Positions 12,803-20,919 of a stretch of DNA of 27,832 nt are shown piece by piece. Both the position numbers and the translations under genes were made by a program. The first letter of the stretch is position 1. Each line of letters begins with the position of its first letter. The notes beneath the pieces are model-generated. The model was not told the origin of the DNA. It worked only from the letters and a program-made list of their open reading frames with translations, and searched no databases. Origin of the DNA: Candidatus Collierbacteria bacterium CG_4_9_14_3_um_filter_43_16 (GTDB lineage: Bacteria; Patescibacteriota; Microgenomatia; UBA1400; MFAQ01); NCBI GenBank assembly GCA_002789895.1, contig PFUC01000004.1, positions 1 to 27,832 of the forward strand, given 5' to 3'.

Positions 12803-14560
12803 CTAAAATTTATCAATATCGAGAACGGGCTGGCCGTAGTCGAAAATCTTAATAGGAATTTTTTCTTGTCCGATCAGTTTACTTCCGGAATAGGTAAGTT
12901 TGACGAGAATACCTTTTCTCGTTTCTTCCGACCACATTTGATCGAAAACTAAATTTCCCAGCGAATAGTAGATAGGTTTACCCAAATAGGTTTCAATCTC
13001 CTGGACCCAATGTGGATGGTGTCCGATGACAGCATCGGCACCAGAATCAATAGCCATATGAGCCAGCTCTACCTGATGCAGAGATCGATGACTATATTCA
13101 TTACCCCAATGAAAAGAGGCAATCACTATATCGGCTTGCGATTTGGCATGAATTATCTGATCGGAAACATTAACAGGCCAAGATGCGGAGACCTGAGAAA
13201 AATTTGGGGGGATATCGTTAAAACCCAGAAAGGCTATTTTTGTATTCTTGACGGTTTTGATCACCGGTTTCCCCAAACCAACAGGGGCGATTTGATTTTG
13301 GTTAAGAGTTGAAATGGTAAGGTCGAAACCACTATTACCCTGATTATCAATATGATTGTTGGCAAGGTTAGCAATGTCTACACCCGAGCCAACCAAGCCT
13401 TTGACAGAAATTGGGTCAGCACAAAAGACCATACCTGTGTCGGTAGATTTACACTCAGAACCAAAGGGTGATTCTAAGTTTATGAAGGTTAAGTCGGCAT
13501 CGTTCAGGATGCTGGATATTTTCTTGAACGGCCAAGAAGGATCGTTGTTTTTGGCGATCCGGGTACCAACTGACCGCCCAAGCATAACGTCACCGCCGAA
13601 AAGGAGAGTGGTGGAGGTGATCTCAGATTTCAGATCTCGGATGCCAGTTGGGGAAGGAATCGTATTGACGACAGAAGACTGTTGAGTGACGACCATGTGG
13701 CCGATAAGCAAATAATAGGAGGTAACCGATTCGGGAATGTGGTTAAAGGCGTACGAATCAGTGTGAACCAGAACTTCAGAAACAAGAGATCTGGCCCGAA
13801 TAATCTTCAGAGCCGATATCAGGGAGGCCGGAGAATCGAGATACTCCGATGATAGCTTTTCGATAGCCTGATAGCTGTGGTTGTATATAAAATTTTCGGT
13901 TTGATCGTCCCTCTGCGTAGCTTGGTCGCGAGTTAAGCCGTGAGAAAAATCAACTGAAGCAATAATTACAGTGTCAGGTGAGGCAGTAATTAGTTGTTGG
14001 ATAAAGCTATCGAGCAAGGCCTGATCAAGGTTCTTCTTGAGAGCAAAAGGAACAACTTGGGTATTTGGCAGGTAAAACGCAAGAAACGGCATTAGCCCGG
14101 CAAGCCCATGTTCGGGCACAAGAGCTTGATCGTCCAAACAGACAGTACCATGTCTGACGAACGAACCCAGAAGATTTTTATCCACTTGGATTTGCCCGTA
14201 CGGCGTGTCCCAACTATTTGATGATGAAATAATATCGCATTGACCGGTATTGGCGTGATTCGGTGACAAAAGAATAATTGTCTTGGGTGGGTCGGCGGTA
14301 AGTAAAGAGATCCCCCTAGCGATAATATTAGAAGCGGTTAGATGGTGCGGAACAACCATGACGGAAGGAGACGAACCTTGGGAAAGAGAAGGGTATTGAA
14401 GAACAGCAGGGAAAAAAGTACGATTATCGTAGGCAAAATCAGTAGAAAATGATGGCGAGAGAGAGGTGGTTCCCCGGGAATGACGGACACCAAAATAAAT
14501 AAGCAGCAATAAAAAAAGCAGAAAGGGAATGGAGACGATTAATCCCCGCCTGGTTTTCAT
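12803..14560 (-). CDS. Exported MEMO-family and CapA-family fusion protein
   Basis: The protein has 585 residues. Residues 7-24 form a signal anchor (IVSIPFLLFLLLLIYFGV). Residues about 43-290 match the MEMO/AMMECR-B family: PHH at 71-73, LSPNH at 99-103, EHGL at 150-153 and SVDFSHG at 202-208, all metal-site positions. Residues about 316-585 match the CapA/PgsA metallophosphoesterase-like family: FGGDVMLGR at 322-330, NLESP at 361-365, ANNHIDNQG at 400-408, FHWGNEY at 483-489, HHPHWVQ at 514-520 and SLGNLVFDQ at 533-541. CapA proteins act in poly-gamma-glutamate or capsule export; MEMO proteins bind metal and may be redox enzymes. Fusion of the two is unusual. The start overlaps the A2M stop by four bases (ATGA). 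Confidence 0.88.
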   Translation of the reverse strand: MKTRRGLIVSIPFLLFLLLLIYFGVRHSRGTTSLSPSFSTDFAYDNRTFFPAVLQYPSLSQGSSPSVMVVPHHLTASNIIARGISLLTADPPKTIILLSPNHANTGQCDIISSSNSWDTPYGQIQVDKNLLGSFVRHGTVCLDDQALVPEHGLAGLMPFLAFYLPNTQVVPFALKKNLDQALLDSFIQQLITASPDTVIIASVDFSHGLTRDQATQRDDQTENFIYNHSYQAIEKLSSEYLDSPASLISALKIIRARSLVSEVLVHTDSYAFNHIPESVTSYYLLIGHMVVTQQSSVVNTIPSPTGIRDLKSEITSTTLLFGGDVMLGRSVGTRIAKNNDPSWPFKKISSILNDADLTFINLESPFGSECKSTDTGMVFCADPISVKGLVGSGVDIANLANNHIDNQGNSGFDLTISTLNQNQIAPVGLGKPVIKTVKNTKIAFLGFNDIPPNFSQVSASWPVNVSDQIIHAKSQADIVIASFHWGNEYSHRSLHQVELAHMAIDSGADAVIGHHPHWVQEIETYLGKPIYYSLGNLVFDQMWSEETRKGILVKLTYSGSKLIGQEKIPIKIFDYGQPVLDIDKF

Positions 14561-17500
14561 TTGATGCTTACGGACCCAGACGGAGAAAGATTGAAAATTG
14601 ATGGCGAAATTAACGATTGAATCAAAGCACTTTCGGCTCGGAAGTCTCCGGACGAGACGACTCGGGCATAGTAATTGATGGTATTACTTGTGTTTTCCTT
14701 GCCGACACAGAAACTAATCTTTTGGCCATTGATTTCATATGGATACCAGACATCGCTCGTACTAAGTCCGAAACTGTAAACAGAGGTAATGGGCCTTAAC
14801 CCAGAAGGAAGCAAGTCTGAAACCTGATAACAGCCATCTTGAGAAATAGCGGTACGCGAGACGGGCAAAGATACTCGAATCAGATCTGCGCTAGAAAAAG
14901 TATTAGTGATAGAACCACGAACAGAATAAGTTCTTCCCACTGTGACCGAGGGACTGACATTGGCGGTTTTCGGATCTAGAACGGTGGTAAAAGTTGAACT
15001 CAAACCAATATCACCACTCAAGTCACTAAAGGATATCTCGGTAAGTTCTTTGGACGATAACTCCAGCTTAAAGACTTGACCTTTGTCAAGCTTTTTAGTC
15101 GTCTTTTTCCCGTTTAACGTGTAGGCAAAAGAAACAGGCAGTGGCTTGACGTTGTCAATTTGATTAGAAATAGCCAACAATTGGGGTGAAACAAGCAAAA
15201 TGTCTTTGCCATTATTGGCGAGGGTAAACCCAAGGAGACTATCTGTTTCCGGTTCTCCCAGTATTGAAGCGAGGGCAGCCATAAGGGCGGTGGCCTGAAG
15301 CTGAGAGTCTTTATCCGAGCCAATCTTTATAGACATAAAGTTGTCTTGTTTGACAGAAAAATCGGAAAGAAGAGCCCGATAGGTGAGCAGGGCTTTCTCG
15401 GTATCTCCGATTTTAGCCTGAGCCAATCCCAAATATATACGAGATAACGAGGTGAGATTATTGGCTTCGGAGAGATTGTCTATGAGTAAGAGAACCGGCT
15501 CGTCCAAACTGGCTAGACCAAAAAGAGATGTTGAAGCGGTGTCGACGTCTTTGGCTTGGGCCAATTGGCGATAGAAATAGTTTCCTAAACCGACGAAGTC
15601 AACCTTACTTTTGGCAAGTGCAGCGACAAAGGTAGAAAGTCCCAAGTCAGACCCTGAATAGGGAAAGAGAGCAAAACCACCATCAGGGGTTTGGTAAGGT
15701 GTCAAGTCAAGTTTTTCGGGAGTGATTGAGTCGTCAAAAGTTTTTTTGATAATTTCTCCGGAAAGTGTCCTAGTCAAGCGCTGATCCAGACGATCTCCCC
15801 ATGTGTAGGTCAAATTGGATAGAAGAGGGAAGAAACGACCTAGACTTTTGTCTGAGAAAATTAAAGCAGTGGGAGAATCGCTTGAACCTTCCGGTTTTGT
15901 GTCCGGAGATAAAGTAGTGCTGGTGGTTTTGACTACTTTGAGGCGTGAGTTGAGAACCAAAATCTTTTTAATTAATTTGTCAGAGAGGTTGCCGGAGCTA
16001 CCGGATATTGTGAGAGTATGTGAACCTTCTTTCATTTCCCCTAGATCTATAGGTACGTTTTCGAAAACTCTAGCGTTAAGGTTTTTATCTAAACCAAGAG
16101 AGGCTGATTGAATTCGGATGGCGACCTGGTCCCCGACGGACAGCCCTTCTCCATAAGCGCGGACCGAAATCCGGGGCCGCTCCCCGACCAAGTATTCGGT
16201 ATTTATAACCGCGTCGACAAAAAAGGGTTGCTTGACTACCAGAAGGTTGGAATTGGCACCGGCATTTAGATCGCCAGTTACTCCCTGAGAAGTAATCCTC
16301 CAAGAAGTAAGATTATCCGGAAGCTTGACGTCCAAGCTGGCCTGCCCATCACCGCCGGTGCGAACGCTGCCGAAATAGGCATTGTCTACGAAGAGTTCGC
16401 GGCCTTTTTCATTGTGAACATAGAAACCATCGGCAAGGTAAGTATTAAGTTTGTCGACCGTAAAATTATAAACAGTGTTTATGCCTGATCGAGATTCAAT
16501 GGAGTAAATTTTCTGATAATCTCCGCGTGAGTCCAGATAAAAATCGCCTATTTGTGCCTCTCCTGCCGTCATGAAGCGACCGTTGATATAGAGATTATGT
16601 TCGGCGGTAACCCTTAACCGATTATTAATGATGAGATACCCAGAAACTTGGTGTCGAAATACTTGGACAACTTTGGAGTTGACTGTTTTGGCCGAAGTGG
16701 GGCTTTGGAGAGTTTTGATGGTGTCGCTGACAACAATATCTTCAATATTTTTCGACTGTCCATTTCCCATAAGAATAGCGGTGCCAGGTAGAAAACAACC
16801 GCCACCTTCGGCCCCGGAGGAGTCAAGAGGATACTGATGTGACTGGTAAGAAACAATAATGTCCGGATCCAGAGAGCTGTAAATTCTGGCTAGAGGATCC
16901 ACAGTGATGGGGTTCATGGCGTTGTAGGCTTCATCGAGAAAGCTGAGATTGACCTCAGCCGACACCGGAGAGCCGTGTGAATCTTTGGACAGAATAGAAA
17001 GCCTGGCAGTACTACCTGGGAGATAAGATGATTTATCCAGGGTAATATCCAGCGAAAGTTTCTTGGCTGAATGATTGAACATTAGATTTAAACTTTCTGA
17101 TACTTCGTAGGTTTTTCCCGTAAAGCGAATGGCCCGAACAGAGATGTTGGGGATAAAGGTCTCAGGGAACTTAAAACCAACATTCGGGTCATCCGAGATC
17201 TGATAAGACTTGATACCTCTCTGAGCAAATAAGTACAGGAATTTGTCGGAATCGGTGGAGGACATGGGGACTTCCCCACGCATGACAGTAAGATTAACCG
17301 GCTCACCTACCGCAAAACCGTTGTTGATCTCAGATTTGTCCGATTTGAGGAAAATATAATTGTTTCTAGGGTAGTTATCAGCAGATCCGGAAACGTAAAC
17401 ATCCTGAGTGGTGATTCGGTTCTGATTATCTGCGGCGCGAAAAATAACGTTGTAAGATTTGCCTTCCGTAATCGGAAATTCGTAGATACCCTTACCATTT

Positions 17501-19773
17501 GCATCTGTAGTTAAACTGATGTCTGCGATTTTGTTTTGGACACGGTCGTATTCGTATCTTGGGGAAGTTACTTTGTTGATAAAGTCGTAGTAGGTACCCA
17601 CCTCACGACGGTTCCATTGGTTCTCCATGAGCGCGCCGGTAATAGTCCTGCTAGGTGCAGGAGAAAAAGAATCAAACGAGGTATGGGGTACGAATTTTGA
17701 AGTGTCTACCTGCCGCAAGTCCAACTCCACCCGGCCGGTCTTTCCTTTTGATTCTGATTTCGTGGAATTGAAAGTTAAAGAGGAATTGAAGACCGCAATG
17801 GACATATCGGTCTGGATATTTCCCTCTTCTGGTAGTAAGGGTCGAAGCGAAAGATAGGTATATTCTGGAGAATAATTAATAAGGCTGGGGTTTATTGAGG
17901 CGATTTGATTAAAACTAAATTTCCCCAATGAGTCGGTCGTCACCGTCCCGTTAGTGTCACGACTGGTGTATTTTAAGTTCATGCCGGGGATGGGTGAGCC
18001 TTCGAAAAAAGTAGCCTGTCCAGTGAAAGAAATAGTATCTCCGACGATAGCGGCCTTCTTTGAAGATTGGAGTATCAGTTTATAGGCTGGCTTGGTGTAA
18101 GTAGCCACAGTAAATGAAGAGCTCATGACTACAGAATCCCCTATCTTGAGAGCGATTCCGTACCAACCGGGATTGAAACCCGATAAGGGGATATCCCCGA
18201 TAAAAGTGCCTAGATCATTAGTTTCAAAATCTTTGGTAAACAGAACGATGGGATTAAAATCCCAGCTGGTATAGTCCGACCTAGTGACTTCTAGGGTGAA
18301 CTTTTGTTTTTGGTTGAGATTGTCCCTATCTCGAAGTAGTCCCCAGAATTTAATGCTGTCGGTAGGGAGATAAACGGGCCGATCGGTATAGAAATAACTC
18401 CAGTATTTATCTAATATGCGTCTGGTTTGTTGATATTTTGAGGAATAATAGTTGCCAGAATTTTTCGGGGGGAGAAGCAGATTGCTGTTGCCGTAACTAA
18501 CAGTGATGGCCGAGGGTTCTTCTATCTGTGACTGAGGGGTGTCAAAATAGGCTATGCCTTCTGATTCGGTCTCCTGCACCTTTCCTCCAAAATTTATTTT
18601 GGCTCCGGAAACTGGTTTTTGGGAACTAATGTCATTGACCCAAACCAGAGTCTTGGTGCCACTGGCACCAAGATAAGCTGATATATCGGTAATTTGAACC
18701 AATGCCTGAGTAGAAATATTGTCTATGGTAGATTCGACTAAGTAATATCCTTTGGGTAGAGATTGAGGGAATAAAAAGAAGTTGGTATATGTCTGCTGAT
18801 GAATGGGGGTGTGGAAGTCCAGAACCTTCGTAAGACCAGTGATCGGTAAACGTTTGGAATGGAGAGAGTTTGATGCCCACGAGGGAATAGAAAGGAGAGC
18901 ATTAAAATCTGAACTAAAACCCGGAAAACCGGAATACTGGAAGACCTGAACAGAAAGGTCTCCGCCACCGAGAGACGAAGTATAAATATCGAAGGCGGGT
19001 GTTTCCGATGATGAAAATTCATAAAAATTTCTGGCGAATCCGAGAGTTCGTGTAGAATTGGACTGTTGGGTTTCAAAACGAAAAACAAAATCCTCTTTGA
19101 GGGTTTCCGTGGTTCCATTTAGTTTCAAACCTTTTTTAACCTTGATGGTGTAAAGAGTGCCGGGAGTAAGGTCCTTGGGGACGAAAGATAAGGTGCGCTT
19201 ATGACGCTCAAAGCGACCATCGACGATCGGAGTGATTTCGAAGTTTCCTTCTTTTAGACCGATATCTGCCCAGTTGTCGTGGCTGAAGGTTATCTCAATT
19301 CCGGAATTTAGGGGCACATAGGTAGCCTGGTCACAAGGGAGGGTTTGAACCACACGAAAATCATTTTTTGTTTGGAAGGCCCAGGAAAACGTCTTTTGTT
19401 CGGAAAGAATCTTGATCCGATACAAACTATTGTCCTTCAGGATGGTTTTGGGAAAAATACTAAACTGACGGGGACCGACCTCTCTAATGTCGAATTCTAT
19501 TTCTGGGAAGAAAGTGACGTTATCCCTCAGACTGGCGATATCCAGGTCCTGATCGGATTTTAGAGTAAAAGAGGAGTCTGAAAAGGTTCCCAGAGAGTCT
19601 TGCCTATCCGCGGTGAGTATCAGGCCAGTAATTGAGCCGAGCTTGAGCTTGGCGGAATGTTGAAGGTACTGTGAAGCGAGAATGACAGAGATGAGTATGC
19701 CCACCGAGGCAAACAGAACGCCAAACAGCTGCCAAGGACGCAAAGAACCCAAGAAGGTTTTTATTTTTCCCAT
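14557..19773 (-). CDS. Alpha-2-macroglobulin-like surface protein with a Hint domain in the bait region
   Basis: The protein has 1738 residues from the ATG at 19773. A TTG 13 codons upstream is the -35 box, and an ATG four codons upstream overlaps the -10. Residues about 20-40 are a membrane anchor; there is no lipobox. Two Ig-like domains follow (about 60-240), then macroglobulin domains with TDRPVYLP near 464. The Hint domain is residues 993-1121. Directly after it come the A2M signatures NAYFGSVRTGGDG and LPDNLTSWR (1151). At the thioester site the sequence is YTWGDRLDQR, so the Cys of GCxEQ is replaced (Asp1327) and no thioester can form. The C-terminus has the family's DLLPSGL and YYARVVSSGDF. 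Known bacterial A2Ms trap proteases. It is the first gene of a unit with MEMO-CapA, not with the usual penicillin-binding protein 1C. Confidence 0.9.
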   Translation of the reverse strand: MGKIKTFLGSLRPWQLFGVLFASVGILISVILASQYLQHSAKLKLGSITGLILTADRQDSLGTFSDSSFTLKSDQDLDIASLRDNVTFFPEIEFDIREVGPRQFSIFPKTILKDNSLYRIKILSEQKTFSWAFQTKNDFRVVQTLPCDQATYVPLNSGIEITFSHDNWADIGLKEGNFEITPIVDGRFERHKRTLSFVPKDLTPGTLYTIKVKKGLKLNGTTETLKEDFVFRFETQQSNSTRTLGFARNFYEFSSSETPAFDIYTSSLGGGDLSVQVFQYSGFPGFSSDFNALLSIPSWASNSLHSKRLPITGLTKVLDFHTPIHQQTYTNFFLFPQSLPKGYYLVESTIDNISTQALVQITDISAYLGASGTKTLVWVNDISSQKPVSGAKINFGGKVQETESEGIAYFDTPQSQIEEPSAITVSYGNSNLLLPPKNSGNYYSSKYQQTRRILDKYWSYFYTDRPVYLPTDSIKFWGLLRDRDNLNQKQKFTLEVTRSDYTSWDFNPIVLFTKDFETNDLGTFIGDIPLSGFNPGWYGIALKIGDSVVMSSSFTVATYTKPAYKLILQSSKKAAIVGDTISFTGQATFFEGSPIPGMNLKYTSRDTNGTVTTDSLGKFSFNQIASINPSLINYSPEYTYLSLRPLLPEEGNIQTDMSIAVFNSSLTFNSTKSESKGKTGRVELDLRQVDTSKFVPHTSFDSFSPAPSRTITGALMENQWNRREVGTYYDFINKVTSPRYEYDRVQNKIADISLTTDANGKGIYEFPITEGKSYNVIFRAADNQNRITTQDVYVSGSADNYPRNNYIFLKSDKSEINNGFAVGEPVNLTVMRGEVPMSSTDSDKFLYLFAQRGIKSYQISDDPNVGFKFPETFIPNISVRAIRFTGKTYEVSESLNLMFNHSAKKLSLDITLDKSSYLPGSTARLSILSKDSHGSPVSAEVNLSFLDEAYNAMNPITVDPLARIYSSLDPDIIVSYQSHQYPLDSSGAEGGGCFLPGTAILMGNGQSKNIEDIVVSDTIKTLQSPTSAKTVNSKVVQVFRHQVSGYLIINNRLRVTAEHNLYINGRFMTAGEAQIGDFYLDSRGDYQKIYSIESRSGINTVYNFTVDKLNTYLADGFYVHNEKGRELFVDNAYFGSVRTGGDGQASLDVKLPDNLTSWRITSQGVTGDLNAGANSNLLVVKQPFFVDAVINTEYLVGERPRISVRAYGEGLSVGDQVAIRIQSASLGLDKNLNARVFENVPIDLGEMKEGSHTLTISGSSGNLSDKLIKKILVLNSRLKVVKTTSTTLSPDTKPEGSSDSPTALIFSDKSLGRFFPLLSNLTYTWGDRLDQRLTRTLSGEIIKKTFDDSITPEKLDLTPYQTPDGGFALFPYSGSDLGLSTFVAALAKSKVDFVGLGNYFYRQLAQAKDVDTASTSLFGLASLDEPVLLLIDNLSEANNLTSLSRIYLGLAQAKIGDTEKALLTYRALLSDFSVKQDNFMSIKIGSDKDSQLQATALMAALASILGEPETDSLLGFTLANNGKDILLVSPQLLAISNQIDNVKPLPVSFAYTLNGKKTTKKLDKGQVFKLELSSKELTEISFSDLSGDIGLSSTFTTVLDPKTANVSPSVTVGRTYSVRGSITNTFSSADLIRVSLPVSRTAISQDGCYQVSDLLPSGLRPITSVYSFGLSTSDVWYPYEINGQKISFCVGKENTSNTINYYARVVSSGDFRAESALIQSLISPSIFNLSPSGSVSIK
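16411..16797 (-). other. Hint (hedgehog/intein) autoprocessing domain within the A2M gene
   Basis: The domain is 129 residues, from Cys993 (codon 16797-16795) to Asn1121 (codon 16413-16411). Block A is GGG-CFLPGTAILMGNG, block B is VTAEHNLYI (the TxxH motif), and the final block is FYVHN, so Cys, Thr, His and the His-Asn end are all present. There is no homing endonuclease. The next residue is Glu, not Cys, Ser or Thr, so it is not a standard splicing intein. It fits bacterial intein-like or polymorphic-toxin-type Hint domains that cleave, or splice inefficiently. The Gly-Cys-Phe junction resembles that of Hedgehog. Confidence 0.9.
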
Positions 19774-19783
19774 CAATGATTTC

Positions 19784-19812
19784 ATTTTAATTTCAGGGTA
19801 GGGAGATGTCAA
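19784..19812 (-). promoter_or_regulatory. Promoter of the A2M/MEMO-CapA operon
   Basis: The minus strand has a consensus TTGACA (19812-19807), exactly 17 bases, then TAAAAT (19789-19784). The predicted start near 19777 leaves at most four bases before the ATG at 19773. The -35 TTG is in frame with the gene and can be mistaken for a start codon. Confidence 0.8.
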
Positions 19813-19817
19813 TAAAA

Positions 19818-19982
19818 CTATCCTGCTGACAGGATGTTTACTAATAAAAGTGGCGATATACTGGGGTCGGTGGTGGAGGTTTTGGCCATGAGATGGTCAC
19901 GATAGACTTTGGCAATAATACTCGCAAGCATTACCTGGTAACACTTATCGTCTCCTTTGATAAGAGTTCTTACCGATGAATT
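19818..19982 (-). pseudogene. rnhB: Remnant of ribonuclease HII (rnhB)
   Basis: An open frame of 54 codons between stops on the minus strand reads LIKGDDKCYQVMLASIIAKV and then YRDHLM. This is the conserved KGD...ASIIAKVxRDxxM motif of RNase HII, which removes ribonucleotides from DNA. After LMAK the similarity ends. The expected YP-Y-F--HKGYGT--H segment is absent and TAG follows at 19820-19818. The N-terminal catalytic part (DEAGRG) is also absent; the region upstream is a terminator and an unrelated gene. At about 25 recognisable residues it cannot be active. A functional rnhB should be sought elsewhere in the genome. Confidence 0.8.
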
Positions 19983-20010
19983 TCAGTCAGTTTTTTACTA
20001 TCGTGAATAC

Positions 20011-20032
20011 AAAAAGCCCCTCTTACGAGGGG
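20011..20032 (-). terminator. Rho-independent terminator after the tandem paralogues
   Basis: On the minus strand CCCCTC, a GTAA loop and GAGGGG (20032-20017) are followed by C and T5 (20015-20011). It starts eight bases after the stop of the downstream paralogue. Confidence 0.9.
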
Positions 20033-20039
20033 ATGGAGG

Positions 20040-20444
20040 TTATGTTTGAACAAAGTACTGAGGATTGGACAAGTTCACGATGATGAGGGCGGGCGGAAGA
20101 AACAGATCATTGTTGTTGGTGTTATTCAAAAATAACGTTATATCTTTGACGATCTGTAGCGCACTGTCACGGAAATCACTGATTATTGGTGGTTGAATAC
20201 CGCCTTTGGTGTATTGGTAGCTGATGACCACTTCTACCCGTTCGGTGGGAATCAACGTTTTGGTTTCTGGATTGTACTCAAATTGCTTGGCAGGAATAAA
20301 GATGGCGTGAACCCTGCCGTCAAGTTTTACCGGATGGGCTGCCTTCTCAAAGAATTTGTGAGTGTCAGCTAATAAATGCTTGAGAGAATCTTGCTCCGGT
20401 TTAAAATTTTGGCCGACATTTTTTACTTCGATGATAATGTCCAT
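20040..20444 (-). CDS. Hypothetical protein, paralogue 1 of a tandem pair, 134 aa
   Basis: No known family is recognised. The start is set at the ATG 20444-20442 (MDIIIEVKNVGQNF); an in-frame ATG at 20462 would overlap the upstream gene and lengthen the protein beyond its sister. The product aligns along its whole length with the upstream gene: I-VKNV--F-P---SL--LL at the N-terminus, P-ERVEV in the middle, and a C-terminal I--I---L------L-LPA--I. Strands alternate with two helices and there is no signal peptide, so a small cytoplasmic alpha/beta protein is likely. It is the last gene before a strong terminator. Confidence 0.65.
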   Translation of the reverse strand: MDIIIEVKNVGQNFKPEQDSLKHLLADTHKFFEKAAHPVKLDGRVHAIFIPAKQFEYNPETKTLIPTERVEVVISYQYTKGGIQPPIISDFRDSALQIVKDITLFLNNTNNNDLFLPPALIIVNLSNPQYFVQT

Positions 20445-20446
20445 TT

Positions 20447-20851
20447 TCAGCGCCCGCGCCATTCTGATTCAGTAACAGGATTCAGGCCCAGAAATTTGTA
20501 CTTTTTACCGCCTGATAGAATTTTGACCATTGCAGGAAGGTTTAAATCTTGATGGCTTGAAACTTGGAGAAGATCTTGGATCTTATTATTTATTAGAGCA
20601 GCCTGCGAGGAAAAAGATCTCGCGACATAGGTCCGTTTACCTTCAGAAGCATCTTCACAAACAAGGACCTCGACAGGACTTACGGGAATAATTTTCCCGT
20701 CCGAAAATGTGCTGAAAGAAAGGGCTGTATCAAAAGTAACCTCGACCGGAGAGTGGTAGGCATTTTCGACAATCTGTAATAGCTTTCCGAGAGATTTCAA
20801 ATCAGGACAAAAGGTACGACTAACATTCTTGATGGAAACTAGGATTTTCAA
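20447..20851 (-). CDS. Hypothetical protein, paralogue 2 of a tandem pair, TTG start, 134 aa
   Basis: This gene is the same length as its neighbour and similar to it in sequence, indicating tandem duplication. The start is TTG at 20851-20849, with a perfect AGGAGG ribosome binding site (20863-20858) six bases upstream. A more upstream TTG (20866) would translate the binding site itself. The product begins (M)KILVSIKNVSRTF and matches the sister's MDIIIEVKNVGQNF. It contains two cysteines (TFCPD, VLVCED) that the sister lacks. The stop lies two bases before the sister's ATG, so they are co-translated. The function is unknown. Confidence 0.65.
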   Translation of the reverse strand: MKILVSIKNVSRTFCPDLKSLGKLLQIVENAYHSPVEVTFDTALSFSTFSDGKIIPVSPVEVLVCEDASEGKRTYVARSFSSQAALINNKIQDLLQVSSHQDLNLPAMVKILSGGKKYKFLGLNPVTESEWRGR

Positions 20852-20881
20852 AGTAAACCTCCTCAAAGATGGTAATGGGAC

Positions 20882-20890
20882 ATTATAACA
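20882..20890 (-). promoter_or_regulatory. Extended -10 promoter of the tandem paralogues
   Basis: The minus strand has TG-T-TATAAT (20890-20882), with a predicted start near 20875 and a 24-base leader holding AGGAGG. Its -35 zone overlaps the -10 of the divergent kinase-like gene. Confidence 0.6.
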
Positions 20891-20906
20891 TGGGGCGTGG
20901 TTAGAC

Positions 20907-20912
20907 TATACT
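20907..20912 (+). promoter_or_regulatory. -10 box of the APH-like gene
   Basis: TATACT at 20907-20912 predicts a start at 20919, one base before the ATG. The -35 match is poor (TTATAA at 20883-20888, 18-base spacing). Confidence 0.5.
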
Positions 20913-20919
20913 TAAAGAT

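Noticed and set aside
16411..16797. A standard splicing intein
   Set aside because: There is no Cys, Ser or Thr after the final Asn and no endonuclease; it is better described as a Hint or bacterial intein-like domain.
19774..19812. TTG or first ATG start of the A2M gene
   Set aside because: These codons are the -35 and -10 promoter boxes.
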